37,351 nucleotides of DNA, taken from NCBI GenBank assembly GCA_025451715.1, contig JANWJY010000134.1, positions 1 through 37,351 on the forward strand. The letters run 5' to 3'. Below the pieces are notes generated by a model. It did no database searches, was not told where the DNA came from, and was given only the letters and a program-made list of their open reading frames with translations. The position numbers and the translations under genes were made by a program. The stretch comes from Fimbriimonadaceae bacterium. Lineage in GTDB: Bacteria > Armatimonadota > Fimbriimonadia > Fimbriimonadales > Fimbriimonadaceae. This document shows, piece by piece, positions 31,043-37,351 of the stretch. How positions within the stretch are numbered: the stretch's first letter is position 1; each line of letters opens with the position of its first letter.

Positions 31043-32016
31043 ACCTGCGACTCCCTGATCCGCGGATCTATGAGCTGCTGCACGAGGTCGACGATCAGGT
31101 TGACCACGATGAACATTGCGCCGGTGACGATGACGCAGGCCATGATCACGGGGGTGTCGCCCTTCTGGATCGCGTTTATAGCCTCGTGCCCGATTCCAGG
31201 AACGAGGAACGCGGTCTCAACGATGAACGACCCCGTCAACAAGTAGCCAAAGCTCGTTCCGATCCCGGTCAGAACCGGCAAGATCGCATTGCGCAGCGCG
31301 TGCTTGAAGTAAAGCCGCCCAGAGGGCACGCCCTTCGCTACGGCGAGTCGGATGAACTCTTGGTTGAGCGTGTCGATCATGCTCGCGCGAGTGAGGCGCG
31401 TCAGAGTCGCCATCGGCCTGGCAGCGAGTACGACGACCGGCAGGATCAAGTAGTAGAACTTCGGCCCATCCATCTGCGACTCGGGCGCCCACGTCAATGG
31501 CAACATCCCAAGGCGGATCGCGAAGAAGTACGCGAGCACGGGCGCGAGCACGAAGTTTGGAACCGTCACACCGAGCGTGCTGAGGCTGAGCGCGAACCGG
31601 TCCGGCGCGCGGTTCTCATAGATCGACCCGATCGTGCCGAATGTCAGACCGAGCGCAGACGCTAACAGAACCGCGAGGAACGCAAGCTGTGCCGAGACGG
31701 GAACGACCTTCTTGAGGATGTCGCTCACCTCGTCGCGCGTGCCCCAGTAGCTCTGGCCGAAGTCGCCCTGCGCGGCGTTGCCCATGTACTCGACGTAGCG
31801 GACCGGCCAGGGGCGGTCGAGCCCCATGTCCTTCTTCATCGCTTCGTAGCGGGCTACTGTGAAGTTCTTGTCGCCGATGCGCGCCATCGCGGCGTCGCCT
31901 GGCGCGATCTCGTCCGCCAAAAACGTGACGAGGGAAATGAACACGAGGCTGGCGGCGCCATAGAGGAGCCGCAACAGCACGTTTCTGAGGACTCGAAACC
32001 CGGACTTGCCTGCCAT
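31039..32016 (-). CDS. DppB/OppB-type ABC peptide permease
   Basis: The 325-residue protein has six membrane segments and the family landmarks: LLYGAASLVFISLVTF (first helix), FTVARYEAMKKDMGLDRPWPVRYVEYM (periplasmic loop), GDFGQSYWGTRDEVSDIL, TLGVTVPNFVLAPVLAYFFA, and the EAA loop EFIRLAVAKGVPSGRLYFKHALRNAILPV. It pairs with the downstream PDZ-containing DppC-type subunit through an ATGA overlap. Substrates are probably oligopeptides or related solutes. Its own start overlaps the stop of the cyclophilin gene by one base. Confidence 0.95.
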   Translation of the reverse strand: MAGKSGFRVLRNVLLRLLYGAASLVFISLVTFLADEIAPGDAAMARIGDKNFTVARYEAMKKDMGLDRPWPVRYVEYMGNAAQGDFGQSYWGTRDEVSDILKKVVPVSAQLAFLAVLLASALGLTFGTIGSIYENRAPDRFALSLSTLGVTVPNFVLAPVLAYFFAIRLGMLPLTWAPESQMDGPKFYYLILPVVVLAARPMATLTRLTRASMIDTLNQEFIRLAVAKGVPSGRLYFKHALRNAILPVLTGIGTSFGYLLTGSFIVETAFLVPGIGHEAINAIQKGDTPVIMACVIVTGAMFIVVNLIVDLVQQLIDPRIRESQV

Positions 32017-32564
32017 CAGCCGCGAACGATCGTGGCTGACGTTACCTTATCGCCGAGGGCGATCTTGTTCACCGAGTCAAGGCCGAACGCGACCTGCCCG
32101 AATACGGTCGATGCGCCGTTAAGGAACCTGCTGTTGGCCAGCAGGATGTAGAACTGGCTGTCGCCGCTGTCGCGGTCGTTCTCCTGGGTCGCAAGACCGA
32201 CCGCGCCGGTGACGTTGGCGAAGCCGGAGTCCTCGAACGGGACACGCGTGCCTGTGCCGCCCGTACCGAGCGTCTTGTCGTCCATTGACTTGGTCTTGGA
32301 GCCTGGGTCGCCGATTTGGACGAGGAACGGCCGCGGGTTCTTCACGACCTTGTGGAACCGCTGACCGTTGTAAAAGCCCTGCTGGACCAAGTTGATGATC
32401 CGCGACGTGGTCTTGGGCGCCTGCTTGGTGTAGAGCAGGATGTCGATGGTGGAGTTGCTTTCCAGCGTCAGGCGAACGACGGTCTCGCCCGGCTTCGGCT
32501 TGTACTGCGCGAAGACGAGCGACGCGAGCGCCGCCAGCATGACTACGAGGAAGAACCTACGCAT
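32016..32564 (-). CDS. Secreted cyclophilin-type peptidyl-prolyl isomerase
   Basis: The 182-residue protein has a signal peptide (RRFFLVVMLAALASLVFAQ, cleaved after Ala) and a cyclophilin fold: TIDILLYTKQAPKTTSRIINLVQQGFYNGQRFHKVV (start, catalytic Arg in RFHKV), GDPGSKTKS, GAVGLATQENDRDSGDSQFYILL (the SQF strand) and FLNGASTVFGQVAFGLDSV. It catalyses proline isomerisation of exported proteins. Being first in the run with dppB and dppC, it may help fold the permease's envelope partners. Confidence 0.95.
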   Translation of the reverse strand: MRRFFLVVMLAALASLVFAQYKPKPGETVVRLTLESNSTIDILLYTKQAPKTTSRIINLVQQGFYNGQRFHKVVKNPRPFLVQIGDPGSKTKSMDDKTLGTGGTGTRVPFEDSGFANVTGAVGLATQENDRDSGDSQFYILLANSRFLNGASTVFGQVAFGLDSVNKIALGDKVTSATIVRG

Positions 32565-32618
32565 CTATTCACCTTCATACCCTTAGACGAGTGGCGGGCG
32601 CATATGGAACAGGGAGTC

Positions 32619-33179
32619 TCAGTCGTCGAGCCTGCGCCCGTATCCGTCGAGCCTGACCCCCCCAGCAAGAATGTAGATGGCGTCGATCCAGGCCCAAATG
32701 AGCCCAATCCCGCAGAACATGAACGTGAACAACTGAAGGATCCCATGGGCCATGTAGCCCAGGTACAGCCGCCCGACTCCGGGGATGAAGTTCAGCAGGC
32801 CGCCCGTCACCCGGCTCTTGTCGCTCTTGGGCGCGTGGGTCTGGATGTACTGCCAACCAGTCTGGCTGTGGACGCTGTACGTCGTGAACGGATCCGGGGT
32901 CACCGGGCTGATCGCCCTTGATCCCATCGGCGTAGGGGGCGGCGAGGCGATAGGTCGGGCCGGTGGGTAGAGCTCGGACTGCGCAATGCCGAGTGAGGCA
33001 CGCAGATCGGTGACGTTCATCGCCTGCGTCCAATCGGACATTCCGCTGCGCCAGACGTACGTTTCTTGAGAGATCACACCGTCTCCGGCCAGCTCTGACA
33101 TCTGGGCCAGGGTCAAGGGCCCGAGCTGACCGTAATGGCCCACGTAATACCATTCAGCCTGGGCGTTGCCTTCACTCAT
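32619..33179 (-). CDS. GYF_2 and TM2 domain membrane protein
   Basis: The 186-residue protein has an N-terminal GYF_2 domain (residues about 9-52: WYYVGHYGQLGPLTLAQM, then GVISQETYVWRSGMSDW), a proline-rich linker (PPARPIASPPPTP) and a C-terminal TM2 domain with two helices (residues about 125-178: GGLLNFIPGVGRLYLGYMAHGILQ, FMFCGIGLIWAWIDAIYILAGG). GYF_2 binds proline-rich peptides and TM2 is a hairpin membrane anchor; together they are typical of bacterial proteins of unknown function. It lies 54 bases upstream of the cyclophilin gene and is divergent from gltX. Confidence 0.88.
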   Translation of the reverse strand: MSEGNAQAEWYYVGHYGQLGPLTLAQMSELAGDGVISQETYVWRSGMSDWTQAMNVTDLRASLGIAQSELYPPARPIASPPPTPMGSRAISPVTPDPFTTYSVHSQTGWQYIQTHAPKSDKSRVTGGLLNFIPGVGRLYLGYMAHGILQLFTFMFCGIGLIWAWIDAIYILAGGVRLDGYGRRLDD

Positions 33180-33280
33180 ACGGCGTTGGGAGGATCGTGT
33201 GGAGTTTATCTAATACAGGGTAGGCGGGAACGGGGTTTCGGCCCGATGCCCCAGAGGGTTGGCAGGTATCTTGGGTGGCG

Positions 33281-34798
33281 ATGTCCGTCCGTGTCCGCTA
33301 TGCCCCAAGCCCTACTGGCAGCCCACACGTCGGGAACATCCGGACAGCCCTCTTCAACCACCTGTTTTCCCGGCACCACGGTGGAGTCAACATCGTCCGC
33401 ATCGAGGACACAGACCGGTCTCGGTATGTCGAAGGGTGCGAGGAGGAGATCATTGAAAGCCTTCAGTACGTCGGCGTCGAGTGGCAGGAGGGACCGGACG
33501 TCGGTGGGCCGTCGGCGCCGTACCGGCAAAGCGAGCGGAAGGGTACGGGGCTTTACCAGCCTATCATCGACCGACTTCTGTCATCGGGTGCGGCGTACTG
33601 GGCGTTTGACACGACCGAAGAGCTCTCCGAGATGCGCGACTATCAGCAGATCAACAAGCAGCCGATCGGATACTACGGTGGGGTCTGGCGCGACGCACCC
33701 TCATCGAAGGTCGAAGAGGCGCGCGCAGCCGGACTGCCGGGCGTCATCCGGCTGAAGATCCCGCGCGACGAGACGATCGTGGTCGACGACGCGATTCGCG
33801 GCCGTGTCGAGATCGCGTCGAACGGCGTGGATGATCCGGTGTTGATCAAAGCGGACGGGATGCCGACCTACCACTTCGCCGCGATGGTGGACGATCAGCT
33901 CATGGGGATCACGCACGTCTTTCGCGGAGAGGAGTGGATCAGCAGCGCGCCGAAGCACGTGGTCCTGATCAAGGCACTAGGCTGGGAGCCTCCTGTGTTC
34001 GTACACGTGCCGGTGATCAAGGGCAAGGACGGCAGCAAGCTCAGCAAGCGGCACGGCGACACCGCTTGTTTGGACTTCCGACGTGCGGGCTTTTTGACCG
34101 AAGCGCTGGCGAACTTCATTGCACTGATCGGCTGGTCGCCGGGCGGCGACCGCGAGCTGATGACGATGGACGAGATGGCGGGGGCGTTCGACATCAAGGG
34201 CATCCAGCCGTCGCCCGGCATCTTCGACATCGAAAAGCTGTCGTGGATGAACGGCAACTACATTCGGCAGAAGCCGATCGATGAGCTTGCGCCGATGGTG
34301 CGCGACTACAGTTTCTGCTCGGAGAACCAGGCGTACTGGGAAACCAAGAACCCGGCGGTCGCGAGCGCGATGCGGCTGCTCGTGGGCACCTGGCAGAAGG
34401 ATCCGGACCTGGTCAAGAGCGCGATCGGTTTGGAGCAGGAGCGCGTGACGTCGCTCGCGGAGTTCGGGACGGCTTGCGAGTTCTTCTTCGTTGACGAGGT
34501 GACCTTCGACCCGAAGGCGGTCGAGAAGTGGAAGGGCCAGGAACACGTCCCAAAGATGCTCGACGCTTTTCTAGAGTTCTTCTCTGGCAAGTCGAGCGTA
34601 TCGACCAGCGAGTGCGAGAGCCTCCTGAGACAGTTTCAAGAAGCGAATGGATTTGATAAGCTCGGCCCCATCGTGCACCCGGTGCGGGTTGCATTGTCCG
34701 GAAAGACCGTCGGGCCGGGGCTGTTCGAAATGATGTCCGTGCTCGGGCCCGAGCGGATCGTTAGGCGGCTCGAGCGAGCGAAGGAAGTCCTGGCGTGA
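33281..34798 (+). CDS. gltX: Glutamyl-tRNA synthetase
   Basis: The 505-residue class I synthetase has RYAPSPTGSPHVGNIRTALFN (the HIGH-type motif, here PHVGN), IVRIEDTDRSRY, DGMPTYHFAAMVDD, ITHVFRGEEWISSAPKH and the KMSKS-type loop GSKLSKRHG, followed by the C-terminal anticodon-binding helices. It charges tRNA-Glu, and in organisms lacking GlnRS also tRNA-Gln; the window does not decide. ATG 33281 gives the usual N-terminus; GTG 33275 is in frame just before it. The stop overlaps hisD as GTGA. Confidence 0.97.
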   Translation: MSVRVRYAPSPTGSPHVGNIRTALFNHLFSRHHGGVNIVRIEDTDRSRYVEGCEEEIIESLQYVGVEWQEGPDVGGPSAPYRQSERKGTGLYQPIIDRLLSSGAAYWAFDTTEELSEMRDYQQINKQPIGYYGGVWRDAPSSKVEEARAAGLPGVIRLKIPRDETIVVDDAIRGRVEIASNGVDDPVLIKADGMPTYHFAAMVDDQLMGITHVFRGEEWISSAPKHVVLIKALGWEPPVFVHVPVIKGKDGSKLSKRHGDTACLDFRRAGFLTEALANFIALIGWSPGGDRELMTMDEMAGAFDIKGIQPSPGIFDIEKLSWMNGNYIRQKPIDELAPMVRDYSFCSENQAYWETKNPAVASAMRLLVGTWQKDPDLVKSAIGLEQERVTSLAEFGTACEFFFVDEVTFDPKAVEKWKGQEHVPKMLDAFLEFFSGKSSVSTSECESLLRQFQEANGFDKLGPIVHPVRVALSGKTVGPGLFEMMSVLGPERIVRRLERAKEVLA

Positions 34799-36123
34799 GC
34801 GTTTTGCGCGTCCTTCACTACGGCGACCCTTCGTTGGAGAAGTGGCTCGACCGGCGGCCCTCGTTCGATGCCGGGCTTGTGAGCGTGGTTTCGCAGACGA
34901 TTCGTGAAGTCGCCGAGCGGGGCGCAGAGGCTGTGTTGGAGCACACCAGGCGTCATGACGCGCCGTCACTCGAGAGCCTGTACGTCGAAGTTGGCGATGC
35001 TGTCCTGCCTGAAGAGCACCAACTGGCGATCCGCATAGCGATTGAGCGAGTAATGGAGTTCCACCAAGTGCAGCTCGACACTCTGACTGAGGGTTGGACC
35101 GAGGTCGGGAGCGGGTGGGGCTGGCGAACCTATTCTCACGAGCACGAGGACGGACGCGAGACCGGCATGATCGGCCAAAGGATGCTCCCAGTCCTGAGCG
35201 CGGGGATCTATGTGCCCGGCGGGAAGGCCGACTATCCGAGCAGCGTCATCATGAACGTCGTGCCGGCGCTGATTGCGGGCGTCGAGCGCATCGTTGTTGC
35301 GACGCCTCCTGACCGCGATGGCAACGTTTCTCCGGCCGTGCTGTTCGCGTGCCGCGAGCTGGGGGTCGAGACCGTCCTCAGGGCCGGCGGCGCGAGCGCG
35401 ATCGCGGCTATGGCGCTCGGGATCGACGGCTTGCCGCGCGTCGACGTGATCGCCGGGCCGGGAAACAAGTACGTTAACGAGGCCAAGCGGCAACTGTGGG
35501 GGGCCGTCGGGCTCGACTCCTACGCGGGCCCGAGCGAGGTGTGCGTCTTCGCCGACGACTCCGCAAACGCCGCGTTCGCCGCGGCAGACCTGATCGCACA
35601 GGTCGAGCACGCGCCGGACAACGTGGGCGTGCTCGTGACGACAAACCAGGAGACGTGCAACGAGGTGATCACCGAGGTCGAGAAGCAACTCCTGAACGCG
35701 CCGCGCGCGAACGTGATTCGCCAGGCGCTGATGGAGCACGGCGTAGCCGTCGTGTGCGCTTCGCTCGACGAAGCGGTCTCGACGATCAACCGGTTTGCCC
35801 CCGAGCACCTGGCCCTGCACACGATGGACGCTGCGGAGGTCCTCCCGCTCGTCACTAACGCAGGCGCTGTGATGATGGGGCTATGGACGGCTCAGTCCGT
35901 AGCAGACTACTGCGAGGGGCCGTCGCACACGCTGCCGACGTCCGGTTCTGCGCGGTTCGCAAGCCCGGTCAACGTCTTGACCTTCCTTCGTCTGCAGTCT
36001 GTCTCGATGTTGGAAGAGGAGGACGCCGTCTCTCTCGCGCCGACCGCCGAGGCGTTCGCCGAGATGGAGGGCCTGTCAGCCCACGGCGCAGCCGCACGGA
36101 TCCGTTCTGAAAAGGCGCTATAG
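34795..36123 (+). CDS. hisD: Histidinol dehydrogenase
   Basis: The 442-residue enzyme has the NAD and zinc landmarks: GIYVPGGKADYPSSVIMNVVPA, VIAGPGNKYVNEAKRQLWG, DSYAGPSEVCVFAD, DLIAQVEHAPDN (Gln and His zinc ligands), NRFAPEHLALH (catalytic Glu-His) and DYCEGPSHTLPTSGSAR (Asp and His zinc and substrate ligands). LSAHGAAARIR near the end supplies the last zinc His. It makes the last two oxidations to histidine. The GTG at 34795 is embedded in the gltX stop. No other his gene is in the window, so the histidine genes appear dispersed. Confidence 0.97.
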   Translation: MSVLRVLHYGDPSLEKWLDRRPSFDAGLVSVVSQTIREVAERGAEAVLEHTRRHDAPSLESLYVEVGDAVLPEEHQLAIRIAIERVMEFHQVQLDTLTEGWTEVGSGWGWRTYSHEHEDGRETGMIGQRMLPVLSAGIYVPGGKADYPSSVIMNVVPALIAGVERIVVATPPDRDGNVSPAVLFACRELGVETVLRAGGASAIAAMALGIDGLPRVDVIAGPGNKYVNEAKRQLWGAVGLDSYAGPSEVCVFADDSANAAFAAADLIAQVEHAPDNVGVLVTTNQETCNEVITEVEKQLLNAPRANVIRQALMEHGVAVVCASLDEAVSTINRFAPEHLALHTMDAAEVLPLVTNAGAVMMGLWTAQSVADYCEGPSHTLPTSGSARFASPVNVLTFLRLQSVSMLEEEDAVSLAPTAEAFAEMEGLSAHGAAARIRSEKAL

Positions 36124-36226
36124 CTCCCCGAAGAGCACGTGCCGCTACCTTTCTCCCCAATTTGGCTACAAATGAGAAAACCGGTCAGGTTGCGCCTACA
36201 CTAGGGGCCGGACAATCAGGGCAGCC

Positions 36227-37162
36227 ATGGGGCAGAAGGCAGTCAGTTTCGAGCAGAGGATCGATAGGTTGGTCGAAGGGTTCCTCAATGAAGCCTCGCG
36301 TCGACCGTCGGGGCGCGAGATCGCGAGGAGGGCGGCGTACAGCGTCGCTCAGACGCACCGGAGCTTTTTGTCGGCATACGGCGAGGCGCCGGGGGCGTTC
36401 CGCCGCCGACTTGTCCTGGAGCGTGCCGCCGACATGCTCGCTCGCAGCGACTCAACTGTATGGAAGATCGCGGTGGAGAGTGGGTTCGCCTCCGGCGAGG
36501 CGTTCTCGCGCGCGTTCCGCAGGTCGTTCAAAGTGACACCGCGCGAATACCGAAAGGCGCCGACGCACGGATGGATCCCCGCACCGAACCGGGTCCACTA
36601 CTGGAAAGGCAGCCTTCTTCGCACCATGGCGACAGGAGAAAACAAGATGAACCTCACAGACAGACTTGTCGAACACGACATCGCCGACACGCGCGCGCTG
36701 CTCGAGCGCGCCCAGACTCTCACTTCCAAGCAACTGGACGCGAAGATCGACGACCCCCAGCCGCGGCTCTTCCTCGAGTGCTATGACGCGACGATCAGAG
36801 GTCGGCTCGACTACCTCGTGCTGACGAAGGAGTGTTGGCTTTGCGCCGTCTATGCGAAGTTCAATCCGATGGAGAGCAAGCGGGACAAGACTCCGAAGGG
36901 CATGCTCGCCCGGTGGGAATCCGTTGAGAAAGAGTGGCGAGACCTCGTAAAGAGCGTGGAAGCGGAGGGACGATGGGACGAGATGTTCATCGACGCCCTG
37001 TGCGATCAGCCGGAGACTTTCAGCTTTGGCGGGATGATCGCGCACGTGCTCGACCAGTCGGCGCGCAACCGCACGGAGGTCTTCCGGGCGTTCACAGCGC
37101 TCGGCCACGCCGACGCGGCCTTCGGGGACCCCCTAAGCTGGGAGATGCGCAAGCAAGCCTAG
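36227..37162 (+). CDS. AraC-type helix-turn-helix fused to a DinB-like domain
   Basis: The 311-residue protein begins with a double helix-turn-helix of the AraC type (residues about 12-112: SGREIARRAAYSVAQTHRSF, LERAADMLARSDSTVWKIAVESGFASGEAFSRAFRRSFKVTPREYR). A linker of about 25 residues leads to a DinB-superfamily helical bundle (about 140-311: LVEHDIADTRALLERAQTL, then FSFGGMIAHVLDQSARNRTEVFRAF). His in VEHD and in IAHV are two of the usual metal ligands; the third, normally His a few residues later, is not clear. DinB-like enzymes use metals in thiol transfer or detoxification. A fused DNA-binding domain suggests a thiol- or drug-responsive regulator (inference). No clear promoter was seen in the 100-base gap upstream. 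Confidence 0.85.
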   Translation: MGQKAVSFEQRIDRLVEGFLNEASRRPSGREIARRAAYSVAQTHRSFLSAYGEAPGAFRRRLVLERAADMLARSDSTVWKIAVESGFASGEAFSRAFRRSFKVTPREYRKAPTHGWIPAPNRVHYWKGSLLRTMATGENKMNLTDRLVEHDIADTRALLERAQTLTSKQLDAKIDDPQPRLFLECYDATIRGRLDYLVLTKECWLCAVYAKFNPMESKRDKTPKGMLARWESVEKEWRDLVKSVEAEGRWDEMFIDALCDQPETFSFGGMIAHVLDQSARNRTEVFRAFTALGHADAAFGDPLSWEMRKQA

Positions 37163-37169
37163 CGGCTCG

Positions 37170-37206
37170 GGCGCCCTCTGCCTCGGATTGAAGGGCGGAG
37201 GGCACC
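37170..37206 (+). terminator. Hairpin after the AraC-DinB gene
   Basis: About 12 base pairs form between 37170-37182 and 37194-37206 with one mismatch and an 11-base loop. It follows the stop by eight bases and precedes a new gene start at 37269. There is no T-run on the plus strand. Confidence 0.55.
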
Positions 37207-37268
37207 CTCAAACCCTAAAAAGAGGGGCTGTTGCGGCGTCCGGGTGCCGACAATATCCTTGGAGCCGT

Positions 37269-37351
37269 ATGACCACCCCCAGACTGGCACTCATCGTCTT
37301 GTCCCTGACACCGGTATCGGCCTTCGCCCAGGAGCCGGCTGTCGAGTTCGA
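37269..37351 (+). CDS. Start of a secreted protein gene, cut by the window edge
   Basis: ATG 37269 is preceded by TTGGAG about six bases upstream. The 27 visible codons encode a signal peptide (LALIVLSLTPVSAFAQ, probable cleavage after Ala-Phe-Ala). Nothing of the mature protein can be judged. Confidence 0.6.
   Translation, partial: MTTPRLALIVLSLTPVSAFAQEPAVEF

Overview
This is a gene-dense bacterial chromosome segment with high G+C. Most junctions inside same-strand runs are ATGA or GTGA overlaps, and GTG starts are common. The mix of genes (tryptophan 2,3-dioxygenase with kynureninase, many secreted proteins with PA14 or HEAT modules, and a STAND regulator with a worn cyclase-like N-terminus) suggests an environmental free-living bacterium. 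My best guess is the Armatimonadota (Fimbriimonas-like), but this is inference from gene style and not from a marker gene.

Layout. Bases 1-5615 hold the end of a mobA-like gene, a YtxH-like membrane protein, queC-queE (7-deazaguanine synthesis), a four-gene overlapping run (tryptophan 2,3-dioxygenase, kynureninase, ECF sigma factor, zinc anti-sigma factor) and a TrmH-family methyltransferase. Bases 5669-11100 are a secreted glycan or phosphoester hydrolase cluster: GH29 alpha-L-fucosidase, a small membrane protein, a GH10-like family protein and an alkaline-phosphatase-superfamily protein. The fucosidase and the phosphatase share the same C-terminal modules. A second sigma/anti-sigma pair follows (11212-12512).

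The most interesting part is 12525-22318. An exact 50-bp direct repeat of the 3' half of a tRNA-Trp gene bounds 9.7 kb of accessory DNA. The intact tRNA is at 22269-22344, minus strand. Just inside each end lies a matched pair of 9-bp direct repeats, as expected for recombinase arm sites, yet I find no integrase in the island. The cargo looks like a defence island: a three-gene operon built around an AbiEii-type nucleotidyltransferase fused to WYL-like and zinc-finger segments, a STAND NTPase, a stand-alone Schlafen/AlbA-type protein, a phage structural-gene remnant, several unknown proteins driven by good sigma-70-type promoters, and repeated hairpins with one compensatory base pair.

After the tRNA (22420-37351) the chromosome returns to housekeeping genes: a periplasmic metal/cobalamin-type binding lipoprotein, MTA phosphorylase, a large HEAT-repeat secreted protein, rpiB, a pair of S41 proteases of which the first appears catalytically dead, and, on the minus strand, a DppC-type permease with a PDZ domain inserted in its first periplasmic loop, DppB, a secreted cyclophilin and a GYF/TM2 protein. 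Then gltX-hisD, an AraC-DinB fusion and the first codons of a secreted protein.
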